DNA of 64,000 nt, taken from assembly GCA_964527735.1 (NCBI GenBank), contig CAZGPG010000002.1:1-64000 (forward strand), given 5' to 3'. The stretch comes from JBEBVQ01 sp964527735 (GTDB lineage Bacteria > Bacteroidota > Bacteroidia > Chitinophagales > Chitinophagaceae). Positions 14,794 to 22,971 of the stretch are shown piece by piece. The notes beneath the pieces were generated by a model. That model did not search any database, was not told the DNA's origin, and saw only the letters and a list, made by a program, of their open reading frames with translations. Position 1 is the stretch's first letter, and each line of letters opens with the position of its first letter. A program made the translations under genes and the position numbers.

Positions 14794-15561
14794 CTACAGA
14801 TCTCTTTTTCTGAACCTTGCCAGGGAAATGGCAAACGGCGCTGCCACCCAGGCGGTGAGCAAAGCTACCGATATGGCCAATCCCCAATTGGTGCCAAAAA
14901 AGTTTTTGAATACAGCTCCGGTATATCCCAGCATCGCCGAAACATCCAGCTGCAGCAGGACGAGGATACGACAGAGATCTACCGGACTGAACGCGCTCAG
15001 CATCACAGCCAGCTTCTCGATGGGATAATCGGCAAACTGAAAGAACAGGAACAATACCAGTCCATCAAACAACAAAGCGAAATACAGCCACAACAATATG
15101 GATATCCCGATCCCCTTGGCCTTATCGCGCGCAAGAATGCTGCTCAAAAAAGCAATCGCCACGAAAATGACGGATAAAAACACACCTGCCAAAATCATCA
15201 TCATCGCCGTTGCAAACTCAGCAAAAAGCAATATCGGGATGCCCGCGCCCAGCAGAAATGCAGCAGCCAGGCTCAGTGACAACCCTGTAAACAATGCCTT
15301 CCAGATCTTACTCCGCTTCACCGGATGACTCACAAGCAACTCAATAAACTCGCTGCTGTTGTACACATAGATGGTGGCAAACAACACCGACATCAGCGGC
15401 ACAGTCAGCAGGATGATATTCAGTACCGTGAGCACGCCTTTGGAGGCATTGTCTTCCAGCCCGAATGCACTCCAGGAAAACAAGGCCAGGATGATAGCAT
15501 ACGCAATCACGATCTTATTCTTCAGAATATCCAGCGCCACATATTTCAATATCCGGATCAT
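14794..15561 (-). CDS. nosY: NosY-like ABC-2 permease
   Basis: The 255-residue protein has six hydrophobic helices typical of ABC-2 permeases (ALFSWSAFGLED after helix 1, YNSSEFIELLVSHPVKRSKIW loop in the middle of the chain, quoted in part). The SHPVKRSKI loop is characteristic of NosY-type permeases. With NosF and NosD it forms the NosDFY transporter needed to build the copper centre of N2O reductase. It overlaps nosF by 4 nt. Copy order D-F-Y is the standard one. Confidence 0.9.
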   Translation of the reverse strand: MIRILKYVALDILKNKIVIAYAIILALFSWSAFGLEDNASKGVLTVLNIILLTVPLMSVLFATIYVYNSSEFIELLVSHPVKRSKIWKALFTGLSLSLAAAFLLGAGIPILLFAEFATAMMMILAGVFLSVIFVAIAFLSSILARDKAKGIGISILLWLYFALLFDGLVLFLFFQFADYPIEKLAVMLSAFSPVDLCRILVLLQLDVSAMLGYTGAVFKNFFGTNWGLAISVALLTAWVAAPFAISLARFRKRDL

Positions 15562-16268
15562 TGCCCCTCCTTTTTTAATAAATAAACAATGGATTTGGCA
15601 ATGGTCGCTTGCCCGGTGACCCTTTTCAATTCCTCCACATCCTCATGCAGCACCACCTGCCCTTCCTGCATAAAGATAACGTGACTGACGATCCCTTCCA
15701 GCTCGCTCAGCAGGTGCGAAGTGATCAATACCAGCTTACCGCTGTTTTTGGCAGCGATGATCTTCTCTTTCAATATTTCAGAAGCAATAGGGTCAAGCCC
15801 GGCCGTAGGCTCATCGAGAATAAGCACCTGTGGATGAAACATAAAAGCCAGCGTGGCGCTTACCTTTTGCGTAGTGCCGCCGCTGAGCGTACGCATTTTC
15901 TTATGCAGCATATCGCCGATTGCAAATTGTCGGTACAGGTCTTCGTCCAGCGCGCCCTGATGCTTCCTGATACCTTTGATCATATCCAGCACCTGGCCTA
16001 TTGTCATATTCTCCGGATAGCGGCCTATCTGGGGCATATAACCTATATGCTGCCGGTACGCATCGTTTCCTTTTATGTCTTCGCCGTCAAACAATATCAT
16101 TCCCGAGTCGGGCAGCACCATGCGCAGTATGCATTTTATCAGCGTAGTCTTACCACAGCCATTAGGCCCGATAAGCGCTATGCATGCTCCTTTACCAAGG
16201 CGGAGATTGATATCCTTCAATACCTGCAATCTGCCAAACCGCTTGGCTGTCTGTTTTATTTCTATCAT
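15558..16268 (-). CDS. nosF: NosF-like ABC transporter ATPase
   Basis: The 236-residue cytoplasmic ATPase has Walker A GPNGCGKTT, a signature LSGGTTQKVS, Walker B VLILDEPTAGLD and a switch histidine ITSHLLSE. The Q-loop is GYMPQIGRYPENMTIGQVL. It overlaps nosD at its start and nosY at its end by 4 nt each, so the three are translated as a block. It powers the NosDFY complex in Cu-centre assembly of NosZ. Confidence 0.93.
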   Translation of the reverse strand: MIEIKQTAKRFGRLQVLKDINLRLGKGACIALIGPNGCGKTTLIKCILRMVLPDSGMILFDGEDIKGNDAYRQHIGYMPQIGRYPENMTIGQVLDMIKGIRKHQGALDEDLYRQFAIGDMLHKKMRTLSGGTTQKVSATLAFMFHPQVLILDEPTAGLDPIASEILKEKIIAAKNSGKLVLITSHLLSELEGIVSHVIFMQEGQVVLHEDVEELKRVTGQATIAKSIVYLLKKEGQ

Positions 16269-17518
16269 AATGCCAGGGGAGTCATCAATGGATTTTTATC
16301 AACAAAATTTTCCGGTGTCAGGCTGGGCAGCATCCGTTCCGATTTATCCAGCAGGCCGATCATAAAGCTCCGGTAAAGCAGCATTGCCGGCGGATTCTGC
16401 TCCACGATCATGGAAAACAGGCTCAGTGGATGATAAGGCACATCGCCTTTCTTATCCTTGTCCAGATCATAACCTTCGTATTTGTCCCAGTAGTTTTCGT
16501 CAAAGACATTCAGCGTGAGGCTTCCGTTGGTGCTTACATCAAAAGTATTGCCCTGAAAATTATTATGCGTCAGCACGTTGTCCATACAGTTGGCCTGTAT
16601 TCTTATGCCCCATCCGTTTCCCCTGATGCTGTTTCTTTCGATACGCATTCTATTGCTGCCATCCATGAATATTCCCGTGGTGTTGTTCACAAAACGATTG
16701 CCTGCCATGTAGCAGTCCGAAATATCCTTGAGCAATATCCCGTACGCAGCATCTCCCCAGCTGTCTTCAAAAGTGTTGTTCATCATCACCACATTTTTGG
16801 TGTACATGACGGCTACTCCCGCTCCGTTATTTTTGAAGTAGTTGGTGAAATAGGAATCATTGTGGGAGAACATAAAATGCAATCCGTAGCGCAGATTACG
16901 CTGGATGACATTTCTCCAGATAACCGAATGGGTAACAAACTCGAAATAGATACCATCACGATGACCGATGATACGATTACCCGTCACCTGCAGGTTGTGA
17001 CTCTTCCAGCAATGGATGCCATTCCCCGACTGGTATTCTTCTTTAGCGAGGGCAATGAGTGCGTTATCTTTTATGATGCAGTGATTGCTATACTGAATGT
17101 ATATGCCGAAAAAATTATCGTAAAGATAATTTCCTTCAATGGTGACGTGATCGGAATCGTATACTTTAATTCCTGCCGGGTCATTGAGTGTAGCCTGTCC
17201 CGACCGCTGTATCCGGAATCCCTTTACCGTAACCCCGCCGGCAGTTATGGAAAGCACTTCAGACTTTTTCCCTCCGTCAAGCACCGGCATATCAATCCCG
17301 AGGAAGTATATAGGCTTGTCAATTAGGATATTGCCTTCCTGGTAATGCCCTTTCGCAACAATTACGGTGTCGCCGTCTTGTGCTGCCAGCAAAGCGGATT
17401 TTATGGTGGCATGGGTCTTGCCCGGTCCGACACGGATAGTCTTCCCCCATGCGTGATGAATCAGCAGGAATGATGTAATAGCAAACAGGCATATAGTACG
17501 GTTAATCAGCAGGAACAT
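16265..17518 (-). CDS. nosD: NosD-like periplasmic copper-assembly protein
   Basis: The 417-residue protein has an N-terminal signal peptide (LFAITSFLLIHHAWG) followed by right-handed beta-helix repeats of the NosD/CASH kind: GDTVIVAKGHYQEG, NYLYDNFFGIYIQYSNH, NRIIGHRDGIYFEF, FVNNTTGIFMDGSNRM. The C-terminus FDENYWDKYEGYDLDKD is typical of NosD. It is exported to the periplasm and cooperates with NosFY to deliver material for the copper centre of NosZ. It overlaps the 3' end of the nosL-fusion gene by 17 nt. Confidence 0.93.
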   Translation of the reverse strand: MFLLINRTICLFAITSFLLIHHAWGKTIRVGPGKTHATIKSALLAAQDGDTVIVAKGHYQEGNILIDKPIYFLGIDMPVLDGGKKSEVLSITAGGVTVKGFRIQRSGQATLNDPAGIKVYDSDHVTIEGNYLYDNFFGIYIQYSNHCIIKDNALIALAKEEYQSGNGIHCWKSHNLQVTGNRIIGHRDGIYFEFVTHSVIWRNVIQRNLRYGLHFMFSHNDSYFTNYFKNNGAGVAVMYTKNVVMMNNTFEDSWGDAAYGILLKDISDCYMAGNRFVNNTTGIFMDGSNRMRIERNSIRGNGWGIRIQANCMDNVLTHNNFQGNTFDVSTNGSLTLNVFDENYWDKYEGYDLDKDKKGDVPYHPLSLFSMIVEQNPPAMLLYRSFMIGLLDKSERMLPSLTPENFVDKNPLMTPLAL

Positions 17519-18563
17519 GATAGTGATTAGGTAAATTGTTGCTCGTTATCTCTTCCCATGTTTGTGTGACGACACCCAGCCGCTCTGCATGCTCCGCTGC
17601 ACCTTCCTCATTCCCGAAAGCAGCCATATTGCCCCTCATCGGACTGTTGAGATCGTCGTGCCTGATATACCAGGCCTCTTCCGCATTGATCAGTATGTTA
17701 TCTTGTGTATAATCATTGATGTAAAAATTCCGGACGTGTCCATCTGTTTGTTCTTTGTTATAACGCAGCATACAGCTCATGTCATCAAACTTATACACCC
17801 GGCCTTTCTTCGTGATCAGCTCTGCCCCGAATCTTCCATCCGAGATTGCCATCCGGCAGTATGCGCACATATCTTTATTCAGCATGATCGGCTCCGGGCC
17901 TGTTTCGCCACAGGAAGTAAACCCACAGCATACTGTAACAAAGGCGATCACCGCAGCCTGATACGACCGTCTTTTCTTACCAAACCATTTCCCTTCTTTC
18001 AACACAGCAGCGAGTATCAGCAACCCGGCCACTACAAACAGCCATCCGCCGATATCGGGAACAGAGTATGCCCCGAAATTGAGCAGCTGTTTAAACCCGA
18101 TCAACGGTGGTTGATAGGACATGCCGGGCACCTTGATGGCAGCATTGGGATCTAAATTATGACCATAATTATACTCCCACAGCCAGAAATCAGCCATGGC
18201 GACGATACCAAACACCAGGAACGCAAAAAATGAGAAATAAAGCCATCTCCGTCCTGCGACAATTGCCGACACGAAAAAAAGCAGCGCAAAAAAACCGATG
18301 AGATACGGCAGTATGGTAAACTCGGGAAAATCGTCGGTGTGCAACGTCTTCATGCCAATATAATGGTTCAGCCCGTTGATAACGTCCACATTGCCGTCGA
18401 GTTTATCTGCAAAAATCTGCAGCATCAGTCCTTCCGGATATTGCGGCGCATCCAGTTCGATACGCCATACCGGCACAAAAAGCGTTATGATCAATAACAG
18501 CGCCGAAACGATCAGCAGTATCCTGGACAGTGGAGCGATTTTATTTTTCATCAGCTTTGACAT
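17502..18563 (-). CDS. nosL: Membrane domain fused to NosL copper chaperone
   Basis: The 353-residue product has two parts. The N-terminal part (~1-225) is a membrane module with about five helices and a loop EYNYGHNLDPNAAIKVPGM. The C-terminal part (~235-353) is NosL: after FTSCG, a lipobox-like cysteine, comes DMCAYCRMAISDGRFGAEL with the MCxYCxM copper motif and YKFDDMSCMLRY. NosL usually is a separate lipoprotein that delivers copper to NosZ; here it seems fused behind a membrane protein. Start was set at 18563 (MSKLMKNK) since the upstream frame runs through a hairpin; 18551 is an alternative. It lies between nosZ and nosD. Confidence 0.8.
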   Translation of the reverse strand: MSKLMKNKIAPLSRILLIVSALLLIITLFVPVWRIELDAPQYPEGLMLQIFADKLDGNVDVINGLNHYIGMKTLHTDDFPEFTILPYLIGFFALLFFVSAIVAGRRWLYFSFFAFLVFGIVAMADFWLWEYNYGHNLDPNAAIKVPGMSYQPPLIGFKQLLNFGAYSVPDIGGWLFVVAGLLILAAVLKEGKWFGKKRRSYQAAVIAFVTVCCGFTSCGETGPEPIMLNKDMCAYCRMAISDGRFGAELITKKGRVYKFDDMSCMLRYNKEQTDGHVRNFYINDYTQDNILINAEEAWYIRHDDLNSPMRGNMAAFGNEEGAAEHAERLGVVTQTWEEITSNNLPNHYHVPAD

Positions 18564-18601
18564 TAAAAGAACATGCGGAAAAAAGAGCGGGCTTTGATTG
18601 A

Positions 18602-18636
18602 GCTCAGCCACCGGCATTAAAGTCCGGTGACTGAGC
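18602..18636 (-). other. Intercistronic hairpin between nosZ and nosL
   Basis: Arms GCTCAGCCACCGG (18602-18614) and CCGGTGACTGAGC (18624-18636) pair at 12 of 13 positions with a 9-nt loop. No U-run follows in the transcribed direction. It may cap or stabilise the nosZ mRNA and lower expression of the maturation genes. Confidence 0.55.
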
Positions 18637-18745
18637 CTTTCGAAGCCATAATTAAACAAATAAACGCATCATCGTATCGTTCGTTATTAAAGCATCACCA
18701 TCCCAAAAAATGATGCAGTTCGTCTTAGACACGCTCCTTTTATAA

Positions 18746-20716
18746 CTAATCAGCAGCTACTTTGTCCCCGAGGCCGTATGAAATAGGCACATTACTTCCT
18801 TTAGGCGATACCCTCACATAACCCGACATTTCCTGATGCAGGGCGCTGCAAAAATCAGTACAGTACATCGGGAATATGCCCACACGGTCGGGCACCCACT
18901 TCAGGGTCAGCGTTTCGCCTGGCATAATGAGCAGTTCGGCATTATCCGCGCCCTTAATGGCAAAACCATGCGGCACATCCCAGTCCTGTTCCAGATTTGT
19001 GACATAGAAATACACTTCATCGCCCACTCTTACTCCTTCAATATTATCCGGCGCAAAGTGAGAACGGATCGTGGTCATGTATACATGCACCTTATTACCT
19101 TCCCGTACCACTCTGGCTTCTTTTTCGCCGTTTGCCTTACGGGGATGGCGGTTTTCATTGATATCGTAGATCTTAAGCTGCTTGTCCTTGATCAGATCGG
19201 CCTTTACCGCCTGTGCGTAGTGCGGCTCCCCGATGGTAGGATAATCCAGGATCAGCTTCATTTTTTCCCCGCTGATATCATAGAGCTGTGCGCTGTGCGA
19301 CAGTTCAGGCCCTGTAGGCAGATAACGGTCTTTGGTAATTTTGTTATAAGCAACCAGGTACTTGGGAGAAGGATTTTTTGTATTCCCTCCCGGTATCATC
19401 AGGTGACCGACTGAATAATAGGTAGGCGCCCGGTCAAGCACTTTGAGCTCCTTGATATTCCATTTTACCACTTCGGAGGAAACAAAACAGGATGTATAGG
19501 CATTACCCTTACCATCAAACTCGGTGTGCAACGGACCCAGGCCCGGCTTTTGTACTTCTCCGTACAAAGCAGCCTCATACTTCACCACCGGAATACCTGC
19601 ATAGGACTCTTCGAAATTTTTCTCTGCAATGGCCTTCTGCAGCTTGTCGAAACTAAACACAGGAATCAGTGCGGCCAGTTTCCCGCTGCCGACGATATAT
19701 TCACCCGTAGGGTCTACATCACATCCGTGCGGAGATTTGGGACAGGGGATAAAATAAACAAGATCGTCGAATTCGGTAACGTCCAGTACCAGGACTTCCG
19801 TCCGGATCTCTGAAGATGCCGTATGCGTGGCTTCATCAAATTTATTATGCGCATAACGAACCTGCTGCTTCTGCCCTTTTCCGGCTTTCACATATTCTTC
19901 TGCCTTTTTCCAGTTTACCGCCATGATAAAATCCTTATCCCGTCTCGAAGCATTTACTTCCTGCAGGGTATGGGCCAGTTCCGTATTATAGCAGCTAAAG
20001 AAAAACCATCCATGCGACTTGCCTTTGCCTGCACGGGAAAGGTCAAAATTCACCCCGGGGGTTTTTAACTGAAAGGCGATATTCATCTCACCGCTTTCCT
20101 TATCCACACTGACAAAGCTGATATGCCCTTTGAAATTTTCTTTGTACGAATTGATCGGCACATCTCCGTTATCGGTATCACCGGGTACGCTAAACCTGGT
20201 ACCTGCAACGATATACTCCGTATTTTCAGTCCCGAAAGGAGAGCTGTGGTTACCACCGCTGTTGGGGAGTTCAATGATCTCTGCTGTTTTGAATGTTTTG
20301 AGATCAATTCTTGCAAGACGCGGGGTGTTATTCCCGTTAACGAAGACCCATTTACCATCAGCTTCACCGTTGGTCTGCGACATTTCCACGTGGTGCAGAT
20401 CGTCCCACGGCACAAAACCATGTGAGGTGTTAAGAAATGGTTTGGATTCTTCGCTGTACCCGTATCCTTTTTCCGGATCTACCGAAAATACCGGGATGAC
20501 CTTCAGCAATCTTCCGCTGGGCAAGCCATAAACGCTTAGCTGGCCGCTAAAGCCTCCTGATACGAAATTGTAATATTCATCATATTGCCCGGGGGCAACA
20601 TATACTTTGGCAGCGGCATCACCGCCGACAGCACTCCCTGCACTTTTGGGCTTGCAGGATGATAGTGCAGCAGCAATTACGGATGCTGACAGCACGGCAA
20701 TTATGATTCTGGACAT
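18746..20716 (-). CDS. nosZ: Nitrous oxide reductase, clade II
   Basis: The 656-residue protein reduces N2O to N2 in the periplasm. It has a Sec lipoprotein-type leader (AALSSCKPKSAG) instead of a Tat twin-arginine leader, which marks clade II. CuZ histidine blocks are visible: DDLHHVEMS, SPHGCDVDP, GPLHTEFDG, SVGHLMIPGG, EPHYAQ. The C-terminal cupredoxin domain has the CuA set HSHFAP/PHGFAI and CTDFCSALHQEMSGY. Length is normal for clade II. It follows a lipoprotein cytochrome c by 23 nt, and nosL-D-F-Y follow. Confidence 0.97.
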   Translation of the reverse strand: MSRIIIAVLSASVIAAALSSCKPKSAGSAVGGDAAAKVYVAPGQYDEYYNFVSGGFSGQLSVYGLPSGRLLKVIPVFSVDPEKGYGYSEESKPFLNTSHGFVPWDDLHHVEMSQTNGEADGKWVFVNGNNTPRLARIDLKTFKTAEIIELPNSGGNHSSPFGTENTEYIVAGTRFSVPGDTDNGDVPINSYKENFKGHISFVSVDKESGEMNIAFQLKTPGVNFDLSRAGKGKSHGWFFFSCYNTELAHTLQEVNASRRDKDFIMAVNWKKAEEYVKAGKGQKQQVRYAHNKFDEATHTASSEIRTEVLVLDVTEFDDLVYFIPCPKSPHGCDVDPTGEYIVGSGKLAALIPVFSFDKLQKAIAEKNFEESYAGIPVVKYEAALYGEVQKPGLGPLHTEFDGKGNAYTSCFVSSEVVKWNIKELKVLDRAPTYYSVGHLMIPGGNTKNPSPKYLVAYNKITKDRYLPTGPELSHSAQLYDISGEKMKLILDYPTIGEPHYAQAVKADLIKDKQLKIYDINENRHPRKANGEKEARVVREGNKVHVYMTTIRSHFAPDNIEGVRVGDEVYFYVTNLEQDWDVPHGFAIKGADNAELLIMPGETLTLKWVPDRVGIFPMYCTDFCSALHQEMSGYVRVSPKGSNVPISYGLGDKVAAD

Positions 20717-20739
20717 ATGTTGTGGTTTTAGATGTATGT

Positions 20740-21219
20740 TTATTGAGCACCGTCATTCTGGCGCATAAATTCCAGGATGTTTCTGGCTTCATCATCCACC
20801 AGGTTCTGATTGGGCATCCGCACCAGACACAATTCCAACTGAGCCTGCAACTCAGGATCTTTATCGATCATCGGGTCAGGATTGGTGATAAAATTCATAA
20901 GCCAGTGCGGTGTACGGCGTTGTGTGACGCCAGCCCACCCCGGCCCAACCAGCCTCTCATCTGTGTACTTATGACAGGAATTACACTTGGTATCGGAAAT
21001 AGCTTTCCCTCTTTCCGCCATGGCCAGATCCAATGGCCCTACAACTACGTTGTTCTCGTCAAACTTCCCTTCTCCCCGGTTCGGGTCGTATTGAGAAGGA
21101 TTTCCCGGACGTTCTCCGCCGGCAGATGACTTGCTTCCGCTCTCGCTCCCGCCTCCGCAGGCGGATACATAGATCAGGGCAGATAACGAAATTGCTGATA
21201 TCAAAACTTTCCTATACAT
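20740..21219 (-). CDS. Lipoprotein cytochrome c, first gene of the nos operon
   Basis: The 159-residue protein starts with a lipoprotein signal (ISLSALIYVSACGGG), then a glycine/serine-rich linker and a single class I haem domain: CNSCHKYTDERLVGPGWAGV and a methionine ligand region LVRMPNQNLVDDEA. It should be anchored on the periplasmic face and is the likely electron donor to NosZ. Start was set at 21219 (MYRKVLISA) because the longer frame has no signal. The promoter with a Crp/Fnr box lies directly upstream. Such a cytochrome next to clade II nosZ is common and can replace the NosR route, since no nosR is seen here. Confidence 0.87.
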   Translation of the reverse strand: MYRKVLISAISLSALIYVSACGGGSESGSKSSAGGERPGNPSQYDPNRGEGKFDENNVVVGPLDLAMAERGKAISDTKCNSCHKYTDERLVGPGWAGVTQRRTPHWLMNFITNPDPMIDKDPELQAQLELCLVRMPNQNLVDDEARNILEFMRQNDGAQ

Positions 21220-21253
21220 AACGATTGTTTTAAAACAAATATAAATTATTTCA

Positions 21254-21261
21254 CAAAAATA
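21254..21261 (-). promoter_or_regulatory. -7 promoter element of the nos operon
   Basis: On the minus strand TATTTTTG is a perfect TAnnTTTG match, 34 nt before the start codon at 21219. Predicted transcript start is near 21249, placing the Crp/Fnr box centre at -41.5. Confidence 0.72.
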
Positions 21262-21281
21262 TCCAGACAATTCTACCGGAT

Positions 21282-21299
21282 TTATGATTGAAATCATAA
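21282..21299. promoter_or_regulatory. Crp/Fnr-type box upstream of the nos operon
   Basis: TTATGATTGAAATCATAA is an 18-bp inverted repeat with 8-bp perfect arms (TTATGATT, AATCATAA). It matches the layout TTATGA-6-TCATAA found before norC, at an identical distance to the -7 element. Confidence 0.8.
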
Positions 21300-21403
21300 C
21301 TCCTCAAAAAAATAAACAATATCTTGGGACGGTGCCGATCAATGGTTTCTGAAAAACTATGCCAAGATGCTCTTTCTGTATAATAAATCCGGCACATTTT
21401 TAA

Positions 21404-21434
21404 TGTTACGAATATGATCATCCTGTTCGTAACA
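21404..21434. promoter_or_regulatory. Inverted repeat (possible operator) before the haemerythrin-like gene
   Basis: Perfect 9-bp arms TGTTACGAA (21404-21412) and TTCGTAACA (21426-21434) with a 13-nt spacer that holds ATGATCAT. A weak -7 candidate TATATTTT starts 2 nt later (21436-21443), so a protein bound here would block or touch the promoter. It differs from the other two palindrome types in this region. Confidence 0.55.
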
Positions 21435-21484
21435 ATATATTTTTCAAATGACGCTGTCATACAATTAAAAAAAAATCAATTGTC

Positions 21485-21949
21485 ATGAAAAGAAATGAAC
21501 ACATCATTCTCCTCTCGCGCGACCATCACTTCGGTTTGCTGTTTTGCTGGAAAATACGGCAAGGGTTGAAATGGAATGTCGATCCGGAACGCATAAAACG
21601 CTACGTTTCATATTTTTGGGATCATCACTTGCGGCAACATTTCCACGAAGAAGAAACCGTACTTTTTATATTGAAAGACGATCCCTGGTGCCGCAGGGCA
21701 CAGGAAGAGCACAGAACAATCGAACAATTAGTAAAAGACATTGCACAGCCTGATACCAACACCACCCTGCTGCAATCTCTTACTGATATGGTAGACCGGC
21801 ATATCCGGTATGAAGAAAGAGAGCTTTTTCCCTACCTCGAACAAACGCTTACAGAAGACCAGTTAAATCTGATCGGAAAAGAACTGCAACGACTACACTC
21901 CGAAAATGCAGCAGACAATTACGAAGACGAATTTTGGGTAAAAGCCTGA
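21485..21949 (+). CDS. Haemerythrin-domain protein
   Basis: The 154-residue soluble protein shows a haemerythrin-like four-helix pattern with spaced histidines: LSRDHHFGLLFCWKIRQG, YFWDHHLRQHFHEEETVLF, AQEEHRTIEQL and VDRHIRYEERELFPYLE. These would bind a di-iron centre for O2, NO or iron. It stands alone on the plus strand, divergent from the nos operon, with its own inverted-repeat operator. Role in NO or oxygen sensing/handling is inferred from the family and location. The family call is good although the exact subfamily is unclear. Confidence 0.85.
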   Translation: MKRNEHIILLSRDHHFGLLFCWKIRQGLKWNVDPERIKRYVSYFWDHHLRQHFHEEETVLFILKDDPWCRRAQEEHRTIEQLVKDIAQPDTNTTLLQSLTDMVDRHIRYEERELFPYLEQTLTEDQLNLIGKELQRLHSENAADNYEDEFWVKA

Positions 21950-22040
21950 TCCTGCGATTTACCATTATTAAAAATCAATTTCCTCATTCTGAAAACGCTC
22001 ATGCATTTTATGTCATTCTTTTGTCACCAAAATGTAAAAC

Positions 22041-22970
22041 ATGAGCCGGAAATTCCTATGGTTGCTGCCGGTACTTTTATTACTGGCTTGCAGCAATGAT
22101 CATACAGAAGAACAAACTACTTCAGAAAATAAAAAGATCGGCGTACTGCTGGTCAATCACGGATCGCGGTCGGAAACCTGGCGGAATACGCTGCTGGAGC
22201 TGGAGGCCAGCGTAAGAGATACCATACGCTCCGGAGGACACATTCAGGATATCAAAACGGCATTTATGGAGTACACAGAACCCTCCATTGCCACCCGGCT
22301 GAAAGAGTTTGATAAAGAGGGGTACACAGACGTCATCCTGGTACCGGTCTTCCTCACGATAAGTCCTCATTCGTTCGACGACATCCCGACCATCATTGGC
22401 CAGAAGAAAGACCCCCATTCCATGGAATTATTAAAGCTGGAACGGATCGAACGTTATACCCCCAAAGCCGTGGTACACATCACCCCCCTGCTGGATTTCA
22501 CCGACATGCTGCAGCAGAATATTCTGCGGCGTTACCGCGCGCTTTCTGCAGAACCTGCCGGCGAGGGGTTAGTTATGATTGCCTATGGCGATGAAACGTA
22601 CAGCAATGAGTGGTCTGAACTACTGACCCGCATCGGGCATTATGTAGGTGCACACACAGGCATATCCGATTTCTCGTTCGGCTGGTGCGGACATATTGTC
22701 CGGTACAATCCAGACTCGACAGCAGAAGCGATCCGGCAGGTACTGAACAACAAAGAACGGGCTATAGTGGTGCCGGTGCTGGTGGCTATGGATGAAATGT
22801 TCCAGGTAAAGATCATCGGTGATGGTATTGCGAAAGTGAATAAGGGAAGTAAGAAAATAATCTATAAGCCCGACGCCATTCTGCCGGACAAGAACATTGA
22901 AAACTGGGTAGTGGAGACCGTTGCCGGCCATGTCCGGAAAATCAATGGTCACGAAAAAATGCCTCTGTAA
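22041..22970 (+). CDS. CbiX/CbiK-like chelatase-fold lipoprotein
   Basis: The 309-residue protein has a lipoprotein signal (LLPVLLLLACSND) and then two halves of the sirohydrochlorin chelatase fold. The first half keeps the active-site histidine (IGVLLVNHGSRSETWRN) and PVFLTISPHSFDDIP; the second half begins GLVMIAYGDETYSNEW, where the corresponding position is not His, and continues FSFGWCGHIVRYN. An exported chelatase homologue could bind tetrapyrroles or metals (Ni, Co, Fe) in the periplasm, as known for periplasmic CbiK of Desulfovibrio. It is followed at once by a PepSY-type membrane protein, suggesting a metal or haem handling pair. Confidence 0.75.
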   Translation: MSRKFLWLLPVLLLLACSNDHTEEQTTSENKKIGVLLVNHGSRSETWRNTLLELEASVRDTIRSGGHIQDIKTAFMEYTEPSIATRLKEFDKEGYTDVILVPVFLTISPHSFDDIPTIIGQKKDPHSMELLKLERIERYTPKAVVHITPLLDFTDMLQQNILRRYRALSAEPAGEGLVMIAYGDETYSNEWSELLTRIGHYVGAHTGISDFSFGWCGHIVRYNPDSTAEAIRQVLNNKERAIVVPVLVAMDEMFQVKIIGDGIAKVNKGSKKIIYKPDAILPDKNIENWVVETVAGHVRKINGHEKMPL

Positions 22971-22971
22971 T

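Noticed and set aside
16430..17326. Plus-strand open frame of 298 codons
   Set aside because: Antisense to nosD; no recognised motif and the nosD frame is clearly the coding one.
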